A stretch of 64,000 nucleotides of DNA, from positions 248,001-312,000 of the forward strand of contig NZ_NJAI01000003.1 of assembly GCF_002632725.1 (NCBI RefSeq). The letters run 5' to 3'. Origin of the DNA: Xenorhabdus hominickii (lineage in GTDB: Bacteria; Pseudomonadota; Gammaproteobacteria; Enterobacterales; Enterobacteriaceae). Positions 54,859-64,000 of this stretch are shown in pieces. How positions within the stretch are numbered: position 1 is the stretch's first letter; each line of letters opens with the position of its first letter. Under the pieces are notes generated by a model. It made no database searches. It saw only the letters and a program-made list of their open reading frames with translations, and had not been told where the DNA came from. Position numbers and translations under genes: made by a program.

Positions 54859-57800
54859 TTAAACCCGAAATTCGGGTGCCAATTGACTGAACCCCAATCC
54901 ATTCTTTTTTTCCACTTTAATCTGAACAGGAATGCGTTCTTTTAATGCTTCTACGTGGCTGATTACCCCGATGGTTTTTCCTGAGGCATTGAGGTGATCC
55001 AGTGCATCCAGTGCGATATCAAGGGTTTCTGGATCAAGCGTACCAAAGCCTTCATCAAGAAACAGGGATTCTATTTGCGTCTTGTTACTCACTAAGTCAG
55101 ACAAGGCGAGTGCAAGGGCAAGGCTGACAAGGAAACTTTCTCCACCGGAGAGGGTTTTGGTATCCCTGACGGCATCAGCTTGCCAAGTGTCCACGATTTG
55201 CAATTCCAGTCCACCATCATCTTTGCGTTGCAAATAGTAACGGCCATGCAATTTTTCCAGCCGGATATTCGCCAGATGTACGAGATGAGTTAATGTCAGA
55301 CCTTGCGCGAAACGGCGAAATTTAGCGCCGTCAGCGGAACCAATCAGGTTATTGAGATAACTCCAGTCATCATAGTTTTGTTGCGAGAGCGCGATTTGTG
55401 TCAGTAGTGTCTGCTGCTGCTGGCGGCGAGTGGCATCGCTGTTTAACAGGGTTCTGACTTCGCCTTGTTGCAGGTTGTTGTGTTTCAGTTTTGCCGTAAT
55501 GTCGAGCAGTATCGCTGATAATTGATGAGATTCATATTGCTCAAGCAGTTGTGGTTGCGTTTCTGTATGCCTCTGTAACGCTATTTCTGATTCACGGTGT
55601 TTTGTTTTGGCTTGCAATTGCTGTTGTTCAAGTATTGTTTGTAACTGTTGTAATTTTTCCCGTTGTTCAGGTTCCAATAGGGCACGTTCAAAAGCGGGTT
55701 GATCGGGAAAACCTTGTTGCGCCAATCCAGTTTGAAATTGAAGAGAGGCATGTTGGCTTTCTGCTATGGCTGCTTTACTGCTCTTTTCAATTTCATTGGC
55801 TGCACCAGCTAATTGATTCATTTTGTTTTGCAGTTCTTGCTGATGGAAAACGGCTTGTGTATAGGTTACCTCCAATTCATTGTATTTTTGTTGCAAAGCC
55901 TGACGAATGGTAATGACGGATTGCTCACCAAATAAATGATGGCGTGCTTGCCGTGTTTGTTCCAATAATTGCTTTTGTTTCTGCTGTTGTTCATTCAGGG
56001 TATGAATATGGATAACGAGCTTGCTTTTTTGTTTTTCCAATTCATGAAGTTGGCTTTGTAAGCCCGCCAACTCTTTCTGTAATTGCTGCCATCTTTCTAG
56101 TGAAGCATGATAATTTTTTAATTCTTGTTCACGTTGTTGCAGCCAGTTTTCTGTCTCTTGATGAGTTGGCAGTATAAAAGGTGTAGCCTGTAATTCAGTG
56201 CTTAATTGCTGTGCTGTGGCCGCATGATCGGATTCTATCTGTCGGATCTCGGCTGTTTTTTCTGCTAATAGTTTCTGGGATGAATCTTGTTTGAATTTCT
56301 CCAGTTCAATATTTTTCTCATGGGCTTGGTATTGTCCGCGATTGGCAGCCAGTGCTTTTTCCGCTGCTTGGCAGGCTTTTTCTGTTTGTAAAAGTGCTTC
56401 CTGTTGGTTCAGGTGTTGTTGATAAGCATATTGCCGTTGGTTGATAAAGTGATTAACAGGCTCTGCATCCATCGGCAATTCAGTGGCTTGTAACTGCTGG
56501 CAATGGTGTTCCCATTGTTCAACAAACTTCGCTAATTTAGCGTTGGATTGTGCAATATTTTGCTGTAATTGTTCGCTGATCTGCTGCTGGATTTGTTGTT
56601 TTTGCTGTAGGGTAGTGCGGTTTTCTTGTAGCTGGTCAATCTGTCGGCGCAAGGCTTTCAAACGATTTTCTGATTGTGGCAGGGCAATATTTTGGTATTC
56701 ACGGATTAAAGGATGGTGAGTCGAACCGCAAAGCGGACAAGATTCTCCTTCTTTTAATTGTGTCCGTTCTTTTTCTAAGCTGATAATCCTTTGTTCTAAC
56801 CGAATATGATTATCTAGATCGTCATAGTGTTGCTGCTTTTCTATCAACTGCTGATTGAGCGCGGTGATCTGATCAGGTAGCGGGTTAACTAATGCTTGAG
56901 ATTGTGTCAGTTGGATCTGATCGGTGGCGATCGTATTCTTTAGTTGCTGGATCTGAGGTAGCAAGATCTCCAGTTGGTTTTGCGACAGTAACTGTTTCTG
57001 ATAATTTGCTAAATATTTCTGTAACTGATCCAACGGATGCTTTTCTTGCAAAGCAGTGAGTTTGTTTTCCGCAGCAGTGAGGCTGTTGTGCAATGTTTGG
57101 TTCTGTATTTTTTGTTGCTTTAGTGCTGTGCTCAACGTATTCAAATGATCGTTTACACGGGCTATCTCTGTGGTAAGTTGCTGGGTGTTTTGCGTCAGTT
57201 GGTTTATTTTCTCTTGTCGTTCTTTCTGACGGACAAATAATTGCTTCCACTCTGGTAGTTTACTGTCCAAGGCGTGGTAATAGGGATGCTCCTCGTGGTA
57301 GGTTTCCAGCGCTGCTTGTTCTTTATTCAGCATATCTGTTTGGCTTTGCGCAACTTGATATTGGGATGAAATGTCAGAGAAATCGCGGTCTTGCCCAGCT
57401 ATTTCTTTTTCAAGAGCGAACAGATCTTTTGCTTGCGTATCGATTTTATGATCGAGTGGCATGATCTCCTCTGTGATCAGTTTTTCCTGTTGATTTTGAT
57501 GTTGCTGATGTTCTTCCCTCAGTTTTCCTAAATGTGTGAGTTCTTGTTCAGAGGGTTGCAGCCGTGCCTGTTGCTGCTGGCGTTCATTTTCTATTCTTGT
57601 TTGTTGTTCAATGAGCCGATTTTTTTCATTGAGAGCACGAAGATGTGCATCCCAGAATGGGCGGATTTTTTCTGCTGGTTCGCTGGCCGTAAGCTGCTGC
57701 AATTGAGGTTGGGCTTTTTGAATAACGTGCTCTGCTTGTTGTAAAAGTGACGTATTGTTTGCCAGTGATTGCTGAAGTTCATCCCGCCTGAAAAGCCACT

Positions 57801-58539
57801 GGTCGGCTATTTGTAATGCTTTAATCTGTTGGCTGAGTTGAGTTTCTTCTGTAGTCAGTTGTTGCTGCTGATCTTGGTATGCTTGCTGCTGTTCTGGTGT
57901 GAGTAATTCAATGGAGGAAGCTTTAGCGTGCTGAAGATTCAGCTCAGATTGAGCCTCTTTATGGCGTTGATAAATTTCTTGGGACAAAATGCCGTAAATT
58001 TCGGTGCCAGTTAGCTCTTCCAGTAGATCTGCCCGATCTTTATCCTGAGCATTTAAGAAAGCGGCGAAATCACCCTGTGATAAGAGCATTGATTTGGTAA
58101 AACGGCTAAAATCCAGTCCCGTTATCTCAGCGATTTTTTCTTTTTTGTCTTGGATTTTATCGGCCAAAATTTTACCGCTTTTTTTGTCCGCCAATTCAAC
58201 TTTCGGGGCTTGTAGATTGCCATTAGCTTGGTTACGGGCACGGCGCTGGCTCCAGAATGCCCGATAAGCAACACCTTTGACTTCGAATTCCACTTCAGCA
58301 AGACATTCAGCCGTATGACGGGTCATTAATTCATTCTGAGAAGACGAAATGGTATTTAGCCTTGGTGTTTCATGATATAGCGCGAGACAGATGGCATCCA
58401 GCAAGGAGGTTTTTCCTGCCCCTGTTGAGCCTGTAATGGCGAATAATCCATTGCTGGCAAAAGGCTCTGCCGTAAAGTCAATTTTCCACTCGCCTTGTAG
58501 TGAATTGATATTTTTCAGCCGTAAGCTAAGAATTTTCAT
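54859..58539 (-). CDS. sbcC: SbcC subunit of the SbcCD nuclease
   Basis: The SMC-like ATPase arm of the Mre11/Rad50-type nuclease that cuts DNA hairpins and palindromes and processes double-strand ends. Walker A is GSTGAGKTS (37-45). Long coiled coils on both sides of a zinc hook (CPLC, about residue 600) make up most of the protein. The signature [21 protein letters not shown] is near residue 1130 and Walker B is [10 protein letters not shown]. With 1226 aa it is longer than E. coli SbcC (1047), the extra length being Gln/Leu-rich coiled coil. sbcD lies upstream. Confidence 0.96.
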   Translation of the reverse strand: MKILSLRLKNINSLQGEWKIDFTAEPFASNGLFAITGSTGAGKTSLLDAICLALYHETPRLNTISSSQNELMTRHTAECLAEVEFEVKGVAYRAFWSQRRARNQANGNLQAPKVELADKKSGKILADKIQDKKEKIAEITGLDFSRFTKSMLLSQGDFAAFLNAQDKDRADLLEELTGTEIYGILSQEIYQRHKEAQSELNLQHAKASSIELLTPEQQQAYQDQQQQLTTEETQLSQQIKALQIADQWLFRRDELQQSLANNTSLLQQAEHVIQKAQPQLQQLTASEPAEKIRPFWDAHLRALNEKNRLIEQQTRIENERQQQQARLQPSEQELTHLGKLREEHQQHQNQQEKLITEEIMPLDHKIDTQAKDLFALEKEIAGQDRDFSDISSQYQVAQSQTDMLNKEQAALETYHEEHPYYHALDSKLPEWKQLFVRQKERQEKINQLTQNTQQLTTEIARVNDHLNTLSTALKQQKIQNQTLHNSLTAAENKLTALQEKHPLDQLQKYLANYQKQLLSQNQLEILLPQIQQLKNTIATDQIQLTQSQALVNPLPDQITALNQQLIEKQQHYDDLDNHIRLEQRIISLEKERTQLKEGESCPLCGSTHHPLIREYQNIALPQSENRLKALRRQIDQLQENRTTLQQKQQIQQQISEQLQQNIAQSNAKLAKFVEQWEHHCQQLQATELPMDAEPVNHFINQRQYAYQQHLNQQEALLQTEKACQAAEKALAANRGQYQAHEKNIELEKFKQDSSQKLLAEKTAEIRQIESDHAATAQQLSTELQATPFILPTHQETENWLQQREQELKNYHASLERWQQLQKELAGLQSQLHELEKQKSKLVIHIHTLNEQQQKQKQLLEQTRQARHHLFGEQSVITIRQALQQKYNELEVTYTQAVFHQQELQNKMNQLAGAANEIEKSSKAAIAESQHASLQFQTGLAQQGFPDQPAFERALLEPEQREKLQQLQTILEQQQLQAKTKHRESEIALQRHTETQPQLLEQYESHQLSAILLDITAKLKHNNLQQGEVRTLLNSDATRRQQQQTLLTQIALSQQNYDDWSYLNNLIGSADGAKFRRFAQGLTLTHLVHLANIRLEKLHGRYYLQRKDDGGLELQIVDTWQADAVRDTKTLSGGESFLVSLALALALSDLVSNKTQIESLFLDEGFGTLDPETLDIALDALDHLNASGKTIGVISHVEALKERIPVQIKVEKKNGLGFSQLAPEFRV

Positions 58540-58555
58540 GGAATGCGCTCTTCAT

Positions 58556-58600
58556 GTTATTGCTGAGATTGTTATTGATGAGACTGTTATTACTGAGAAA
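58556..58600. repeat. 15-base tandem repeat between sbcD and sbcC
   Basis: Three units of the type GTTATTGCTGAGATT (58556), GTTATTGATGAGACT (58571) and GTTATTACTGAGAAA (58586). The third overlaps the sbcD stop codon. The unit has probably been copied from the end of sbcD into the spacer. Confidence 0.75.
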
Positions 58601-59801
58601 TGTCATCCAGCGTTTGCTTAAATAGGGTAGTTATTCGTTGTTTCTGAGAAATATCTTTTATTTCAGCCAATGCTAAACGTCGTGTGAAGACTTCATTGAC
58701 GCTGAGTTCAGTCAGAGTTTCTTTATTTTGCTCAGACATTGATAGCTGGCGGGGGTTTTTGCTGCGGTGCAGCAGAATAATCTCAACGGGTAGGCCTTCG
58801 CTTAGGGTTTGAATGCGCTTTTGGATATCGGGCAGGTAATCTTGAGTTGCGACTTCAATATCCAGCCAGACTGGGCGTTCTCCCTGATATTCCTTGAATG
58901 TTTGTAACTGTTCTTCTATTTGTTTCAAATTGCCACGAATTAATTGCATAGGCTGATAACGGGGAATGGGCAAAAGAGTGATGCCATCAAGTTTATCGGC
59001 TTTAAAGTCAACCAGACAGACACTTTTTTCCTGACCGACTTCGTCAAAACTGAGTGGAATAGGAGAGCCACTGTAGCGAATATGTTCTGATTTACTAATG
59101 ACTTGAGGGCGGTGGATATGGCCCAGTGCAATATAATCGGCCGGTGGAAATGCCTGTGCAGGGAAAGCATCCAATGTGCCGATGTAAATATCGCGAACAG
59201 AATCCGTCGTGGAAGCACCCACTGTCGTGAGGTGCCCGGTTGCAATAATCGGTAATGGTTGCCCGAGCTGTTCTCGCAACGAACAAGCTTGTTGATAGAG
59301 CCGTTGGTAGTGTTCGGTAATGGCATTTTGCAATGCCTGTTGTTTTTGTGTACCAGATTGTCCGGCTTGACTGATCATGATATCTCGTGGGCGCAGGTAA
59401 GGAATGGCACAAAGGATCGCTCCTGCGTTCCCTTCTTTGTTATTCAGCACCTGTAATTGTTGCCCGACTTCTGCTTCAGCGTTGGCAATCACTGTTGTGT
59501 TCAGGTAGGTGAGCAGTGATTTTGATTCATTGAGAGTGGCAACGGAATCATGGTTTCCCCCGAGAATGATAAGCTGACAACCCGTAGGCTGGAGTGACAC
59601 AATAAATTTGTTATAAAGCTCCCGTGCATAACTGGGTGGAGATCCTGTATCAAAAACATCTCCGGCAATAATCAGCGTATCAACTTGGTGTTGAATGATT
59701 TGTTCAATAAGCCACTGTAAAAAGTGCGTATGTTCTGCGGCACGATTTTTGGTAAAGAAATATTGGCCAAGGTGCCAATCTGATGTATGAATGATCCGCA
59801 T
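58590..59801 (-). CDS. sbcD: SbcD nuclease subunit
   Basis: The Mre11-type calcineurin-like phosphodiesterase of SbcCD. The 403 aa (E. coli 400) begin MRIIHTSDWHLGQYF. Phosphoesterase motifs are SDWHLG (7-12), IIAGDVFDTGSPP, ILGGNHDS, and ATGHLTTVG and LGHIHRPQ further on. It is upstream of sbcC with 50 bases between, longer than the usual one-base overlap in E. coli, because of the inserted repeat. Confidence 0.96.
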   Translation of the reverse strand: MRIIHTSDWHLGQYFFTKNRAAEHTHFLQWLIEQIIQHQVDTLIIAGDVFDTGSPPSYARELYNKFIVSLQPTGCQLIILGGNHDSVATLNESKSLLTYLNTTVIANAEAEVGQQLQVLNNKEGNAGAILCAIPYLRPRDIMISQAGQSGTQKQQALQNAITEHYQRLYQQACSLREQLGQPLPIIATGHLTTVGASTTDSVRDIYIGTLDAFPAQAFPPADYIALGHIHRPQVISKSEHIRYSGSPIPLSFDEVGQEKSVCLVDFKADKLDGITLLPIPRYQPMQLIRGNLKQIEEQLQTFKEYQGERPVWLDIEVATQDYLPDIQKRIQTLSEGLPVEIILLHRSKNPRQLSMSEQNKETLTELSVNEVFTRRLALAEIKDISQKQRITTLFKQTLDDISQ

Positions 59802-59837
59802 GTTTTCCCACCATTGCCTATGTATCTTGCTTAGCTT

Positions 59838-59909
59838 GCTACTATTTATTAACTCGCTACTATTTATTAACTCACTACTACTTACTAACCCGCTACAATA
59901 CCCTACTAC
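59838..59909. repeat. 18-base tandem repeat upstream of sbcD
   Basis: Two identical units of GCTACTATTTATTAACTC (59838 and 59856) are followed by a diverged third (59874, ACTACTACTTACTAACCC) and a more diverged fourth. The array starts 37 bases upstream of the sbcD start, in its likely promoter or leader. Confidence 0.85.
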
Positions 59910-60063
59910 ACGCGCTAATTATAATGGGTGTGTGAGGGATGTCCTGTCCTATTCCACTCACGTTATTGAATTTTCGGGTTGGCTCGCATCCATAATGAAA
60001 CACGACAAATGTCTGATAAATTTCTTGCAAACCGGATTACGGTTTGCTGATTGAAATATAAGC

Positions 60064-60094
60064 CTTTTCATAAAATTGTCATAAAATTGACTCA
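60064..60094 (+). promoter_or_regulatory. Pho box upstream of phoB
   Basis: CTTTTCATAAAATTGTCAT matches the PhoB-binding pattern CTGTCATA-A-CTGTCAT in two 7-base half-sites 11 bases apart; an overlapping third TTGACTC follows. It lies about 65 bases before phoB, so phoBR is likely autoregulated. Confidence 0.8.
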
Positions 60095-60146
60095 TAATGT
60101 CCTAAAGTGAACGTTGCTGACTTCAATAATATTGACAGGATTAACC

Positions 60147-60836
60147 ATGACTAAACGTATTTTGGTAGTGGAAGATGAAGTCCCGATTCGTGAAATGGTT
60201 TGTTTTGTACTGGAACAAAATGGTTATCAGACCGTTGAAGCTGAAGATTATGAGACAGCAATAGGGCGTTTGTCAGAGCCTTATCCTGATTTGGTGTTAT
60301 TGGACTGGATGCTTCCCGGCGGTTCGGGGATACAGCTTATCAAGCAAATTAAGCGGGATAATAATACCAAGACGATCCCTGTCATTATGGTAACAGCTCG
60401 CGTGGAAGAAGAAGATCGGGTACGGGGTCTTGATGTCGGAGCTGATGACTATATCACTAAGCCGTTTTCACCCAAGGAATTAATTGCCCGTATCAAGGCT
60501 GTTTTGCGCCGTATTTCTCCTATGGAGGCGGGTGATGTCATTAATATGGATGGATTGATACTGGATCCGTCATCTCATCGTGTTTCCAGTCAAGGTCAGG
60601 ATTTGGAAATGGGCCCAACTGAATTCAAACTTCTTCATTTTTTCATGACTCATCCAGAACGTGTTTATAGTCGTGAACAGTTACTTAATTATGTCTGGGG
60701 AACGAATGTTTATGTGGAAGATCGCACTATTGATGTGCATATCCTGCGTTTGCGCAAGGCGCTGGAGGTTGGGAAGCACGATAAAATGGTACAGACTGTT
60801 CGCGGTACGGGATATCGTTTTTCTACCCGTTATTGA
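60147..60836 (+). CDS. phoB: Phosphate regulon response regulator PhoB
   Basis: It activates phosphate-starvation genes after phosphorylation by PhoR. The start [16 protein letters not shown] at 60147 follows AGGA and gives 229 aa, equal to E. coli PhoB. The receiver domain has E9/D10, phospho-acceptor D53 (LLDWMLPGG) and [10 protein letters not shown]. The winged-helix domain ends with [12 protein letters not shown]. phoR follows 78 bases on. Confidence 0.97.
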   Translation: MTKRILVVEDEVPIREMVCFVLEQNGYQTVEAEDYETAIGRLSEPYPDLVLLDWMLPGGSGIQLIKQIKRDNNTKTIPVIMVTARVEEEDRVRGLDVGADDYITKPFSPKELIARIKAVLRRISPMEAGDVINMDGLILDPSSHRVSSQGQDLEMGPTEFKLLHFFMTHPERVYSREQLLNYVWGTNVYVEDRTIDVHILRLRKALEVGKHDKMVQTVRGTGYRFSTRY

Positions 60837-60914
60837 TGAGTTTGAGTGCCTTAAATGTTAATTGGCTATGTTGGTGTTAATTCGTAGTCGAGTTGTCATG
60901 CCGGAGAAAATAGC

Positions 60915-62228
60915 GTGCTTGAGCGTTTGTCTTGGAAAAAGTTGGTATTGGGCCTTGTGCTTTTTTGTCTTCCCGCCGTCATTTTGTCTATTTTTGTCGG
61001 TCATTTGGCTTGGTTGCTCGTCATCGCGCTATTTTTGGCTCTGATATGGCATGGGTATAATTTGCTGAAATTATCCGATTGGCTATGGTTGGATCGCAGT
61101 ATGCTACCTCCTGCGGGTCATGGAGGATGGGAACCCATCTTTTATGGTATTTACCAGATGCAGCAGCGCAATCGCAAACGGCGTCGTGAACTCGCATTGT
61201 TGATTAAGCGCTTTCGTAGTGGAGCAGAATCACTGCCCGATGCGATTGTGATGATGACCACGGAAGGTCATATTTTCTGGTGCAATCGTCTGGCACAACA
61301 TTTACTTGGGTTTCGTTGGCCGGAGGATAATGGTCAGCATATTTTCAATTTACTTCGCTATCCTGATTTCAGCCGCTATATCACAGCAAATGATTTTTCC
61401 CGTCCTTTATCCATCGAATTGAATAATGGCAATATGATGGAATTCCGGGTCATGCCTTATTCAGAAAAACAATTATTGATGGTGGCTCGCGATATTACCC
61501 AAAAACGATTGTTGGAAAATGCCAGACGGGATTTTTTCGCCAATGTTAGCCATGAACTTAAAACGCCACTCACTGTATTACAAGGCTATTTGGAAATGAT
61601 GGCAGATCAGGAGCTTGATAGTAAGATAAATCAGAAAGCGATCGGGACGATGCAGGAGCAGATCCGGAGAATGGATGGCTTGGTGCAGCAACTATTGCAC
61701 CTCTCTAAAATTGAGATAGGGCCGCAAGTGGATATGAATCAGGTCGTTGATGTTCCCGCTATGTTGGAGTTATTGCAGCAAGAAGCCCTGACATTGGGGG
61801 GAAACCAGTACAATATTGTGTTTAACATAGATGAAAACCTGAAAGTTTTTGGTAATGAAGAGCAGCTGCGCAGTGCGATGTCAAACCTTGTCTATAATGC
61901 TATTAAGCATACTCCTCTGGGAACACGAATTGAGGTGAGTTGGCTAAATATCTCTCAGGGAGCGTTGTTCAAAGTAGAGGATAATGGTGGGGGAATTGGC
62001 GCCGAACATTTACCTCGTCTGACAGAGCGTTTTTATCGTGTTGATCGTGCCCGTTCGCGGCTAACTGGCGGAAGTGGATTAGGGCTTGCGATAGTTAAGC
62101 ATGCTCTGCATCATTACAATACTCATCTTGATATCTCGAGTGCATTAGGTTCTGGCTCAACTTTTAGTTTTTTATTATCGCTTAGGCTCATTGTTTCTGT
62201 CAAAAATAGTCCAACTAAAATTTTGTGA
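60915..62228 (+). CDS. phoR: Phosphate regulon sensor kinase PhoR
   Basis: A membrane histidine kinase that senses phosphate through the PstSCAB-PhoU complex. The GTG start at 60915 ([12 protein letters not shown]) follows GGAG and gives 437 aa (E. coli 431). Two N-terminal membrane segments (about 9-29 and 31-50) precede a PAS domain (about 95-195), H213 in [11 protein letters not shown], and the ATPase motifs [29 protein letters not shown] and [12 protein letters not shown]. Confidence 0.96.
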   Translation: MLERLSWKKLVLGLVLFCLPAVILSIFVGHLAWLLVIALFLALIWHGYNLLKLSDWLWLDRSMLPPAGHGGWEPIFYGIYQMQQRNRKRRRELALLIKRFRSGAESLPDAIVMMTTEGHIFWCNRLAQHLLGFRWPEDNGQHIFNLLRYPDFSRYITANDFSRPLSIELNNGNMMEFRVMPYSEKQLLMVARDITQKRLLENARRDFFANVSHELKTPLTVLQGYLEMMADQELDSKINQKAIGTMQEQIRRMDGLVQQLLHLSKIEIGPQVDMNQVVDVPAMLELLQQEALTLGGNQYNIVFNIDENLKVFGNEEQLRSAMSNLVYNAIKHTPLGTRIEVSWLNISQGALFKVEDNGGGIGAEHLPRLTERFYRVDRARSRLTGGSGLGLAIVKHALHHYNTHLDISSALGSGSTFSFLLSLRLIVSVKNSPTKIL

Positions 62229-62697
62229 CTGAGGTGAGGGCGTTGAGATGGAAAGTATAAACAAAGCAATCGTGGATTAAAAAAAGATATAGGGGATCAG
62301 TTTAATAGAATTGAATGTTAATAATACACATAAAAAATGATTTATTAATCAATATGGACAAAAAAAGTACAAATCATATAGTGTGTATTCAATGATAGAT
62401 AACAATAATCACTGGTTTTAAAAGTGAGTTTGAAATATTGTTCTGGTTTTAGGTTTGCCGCTTGCCTTTTGGCGCTATAAAAGTTTTACTTGGGGGCAGT
62501 TGTTGGCGATTCTAGCTGTAATTACCTCTATCATTCTGTAATTACCTCTATCATTCTGTAACTTGCCGAATTTCAGTGAATATTATTGATTATTGGCTGT
62601 TAAATCTGAGGTCAGTCTCGCCAGTGAAAATTCAAGTATTTGCGATACTTAATATCGCATATACAATTCTTTTAGCAACAATATATTAACAATAATT
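62229..62697. other. phoR-brnQ gap with direct repeat
   Basis: About 470 AT-rich bases containing a 20-base tandem duplication (62518-62557). The last part should hold the brnQ promoter. No gene is seen. Confidence 0.45.
62518..62557. repeat. 20-base direct repeat, two copies
   Basis: GTAATTACCTCTATCATTCT is present twice in direct succession, and GTAA of a third unit follows. It lies 140 bases upstream of brnQ. Confidence 0.9.
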
Positions 62698-64000
62698 ATG
62701 GCACACCGTTTATCATCTAAGGATATCTGGGCATTAGGTTTTATGACCTTTGCCTTGTTCGTCGGGGCGGGAAATATTATTTTTCCGCCCATGGTTGGCT
62801 TGCTGGCGGGAGAGAATGTTTGGATCGCAGCTGCAGGCTTTTTGTTAACCGCTGTTGGCCTGCCAGTAATTACCGTGATCGCTCTAGCGAAAGTAGGTGG
62901 TGGTATTGAGGCACTCAGTTCGCCTATTGGTAAAACTGCGGGTTTGATTCTGGCAACTACCTGTTATATGGCGGTCGGCCCTTTATTTGCGACACCAAGA
63001 ACCGCGACTGTTTCTTTTGAAGTCGGTATCGCACCATTAACTGGAACCGGTGAGCTTCCTCTGTTCATCTATAGTGTGATTTATTTTGCACTGGTGATCC
63101 TGATTTCACTGTATCCGGGCAAACTGCTTGATAGCGTCGGCCATATATTGGCTCCAATTAAAATTCTGGCATTGGCAATTCTGGGTCTTGCGGCTGTTCT
63201 ATGGCCAGCAGGTAGTCCTATTCCTGCCATTGAAAGCTATCAGGAGATCCCATTCTCAAATGGCTTCGTCAATGGTTATTTGACAATGGATACGTTAGGC
63301 GCAATGGTGTTCGGTATTGTTATTGTCAATGCAGCCCGTTCCCGAGGTGTTGAATCTCCTTCTCTGTTAACTCGCTATGCCATGTGGGCTGGTTTGATTG
63401 CCGGACTAGGTTTGGCGCTGGTTTATCTCTCTTTGTTCAAATTGGGCGAAAGCAGCGGTTCATTGGTGCCAAAAGCGGAAAATGGAGCGGTTATCCTGCA
63501 TGCTTATGTTCAGAATACTTTTGGTAGCTATGGCAGTTTCTTCCTTGCACTGTTGATTTTCATTGCCTGTATGGTGACGGCTATCGGTCTTACTTGTGCT
63601 TGTGCAGAGTTCTTTAGCCGTTATTTACCGTTATCGTATCGTGCACTGGTTCTGATCTTGGGCATCTTCTCCATGATGGTTTCTAATCTGGGGCTGAGCC
63701 ATTTGATTACGTTCTCAATACCTGTGCTGACGGCGATCTATCCGCCTTGTATTACTCTGATATTATTGAGCTTTACATTGCGTTGGTGGAAAAACTTCAG
63801 CCGTATTCTGGCGCCAGCGATGTTAGTCAGCTTGCTGTTTGGGATTTTGGATGCTATTAAAGCGTCTGAGCACCTGTCTCACTTACTGCCATCATGGGTG
63901 ACTCACCTGCCATTGGCCGATCAAGGTTTAGCGTGGTTGATACCAACGCTGTTATCAGTAGTGGTTTGCGCTATCTATGATCGCATCGCGGGAGGAGCAA
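62698..64000 (+). CDS. brnQ: Branched-chain amino acid transporter BrnQ (3' end cut by window edge)
   Basis: A sodium-coupled LIVCS-family importer for leucine, isoleucine and valine with about 12 membrane segments. The start [15 protein letters not shown] at 62698 is followed by the family motif [16 protein letters not shown], as in E. coli BrnQ (439 aa). 434 codons are visible, ending [11 protein letters not shown], without a stop, so only about five residues are missing. In E. coli phoB-phoR-brnQ are neighbours in the same order. Confidence 0.95.
   Translation, partial: MAHRLSSKDIWALGFMTFALFVGAGNIIFPPMVGLLAGENVWIAAAGFLLTAVGLPVITVIALAKVGGGIEALSSPIGKTAGLILATTCYMAVGPLFATPRTATVSFEVGIAPLTGTGELPLFIYSVIYFALVILISLYPGKLLDSVGHILAPIKILALAILGLAAVLWPAGSPIPAIESYQEIPFSNGFVNGYLTMDTLGAMVFGIVIVNAARSRGVESPSLLTRYAMWAGLIAGLGLALVYLSLFKLGESSGSLVPKAENGAVILHAYVQNTFGSYGSFFLALLIFIACMVTAIGLTCACAEFFSRYLPLSYRALVLILGIFSMMVSNLGLSHLITFSIPVLTAIYPPCITLILLSFTLRWWKNFSRILAPAMLVSLLFGILDAIKASEHLSHLLPSWVTHLPLADQGLAWLIPTLLSVVVCAIYDRIAGGA

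Larger units (their letters stand above)
59802..60146. other. sbcD-phoB divergent region
   Basis: About 345 bases holding a tandem repeat (59838-59909), an unassigned stretch, and the Pho box. No gene is seen. Confidence 0.5.

Noticed and set aside
58556..59909. Tandem arrays around sbcD as a possible CRISPR
   Set aside because: Units of 15 and 18 bases are directly adjacent without spacers, and no cas gene is present.
1..64000. tRNA, rRNA, integrase, transposase or prophage genes
   Set aside because: I looked for these along both strands and saw no cloverleaf with a CCA end, no rRNA segment and no mobile-element protein.

Overview
The window is chromosomal DNA of an enterobacterium in the Xenorhabdus/Photorhabdus branch (Morganellaceae); Xenorhabdus is my first guess. 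The grounds are E. coli-like proteins at about 40-45% GC, long AT-rich gaps, several ERIC-type repeats of the form common in these genera, a long-form ExbB, an OpnP/OmpF-like porin, a secreted chitobiase and a tandem family of OppA proteins. The genus is inferred; no 16S or similar marker is present.

Layout. 1-8720: mog (cut by the window edge), talB, yaaA, a cspA-type cold-shock gene with a cold-box leader and a small second cistron that seems to start at ATC, then thrC-thrB-thrA behind the thrL attenuator. 8720-24330: the conserved arcA-creA-rob-gpmB-yjjX-trpR-slt-ettA-nadR-radA-serB-smp block, interrupted between ettA and nadR by a degenerate orphan ABC ATPase in an AT-rich region. Operators can be read directly for FNR (arcA), TrpR (trpR) and NadR (nadR). 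24330-31616: a small membrane protein, dkgA, yqhD, yghB, metC, and exbB-exbD behind a Fur box. 32080-39050: chitobiase, a TetR regulator, a porin with a consensus CRP site, rdgC and mak.

39050-54830 is the most lineage-specific part. A second porin, also with a distant consensus CRP site, precedes cpdB, an RNase T2 lipoprotein and a 5'-nucleotidase lipoprotein, all on the same strand. Together these could carry out periplasmic breakdown of RNA to nucleosides and phosphate. Five tandem OppA-type peptide-binding proteins follow, with no permease genes beside them; the fifth has an in-frame stop codon.

54850-64000: sbcC and sbcD (with short tandem repeats on both sides of sbcD), phoB-phoR behind a Pho box, and brnQ, cut by the right edge. 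There are no rRNA, tRNA, CRISPR, prophage or transposase genes. Candidate novelties, in order, are the ATC-started cistron after csp, the ABC pseudo-ATPase, the RNA-salvage cluster and the oppA array.
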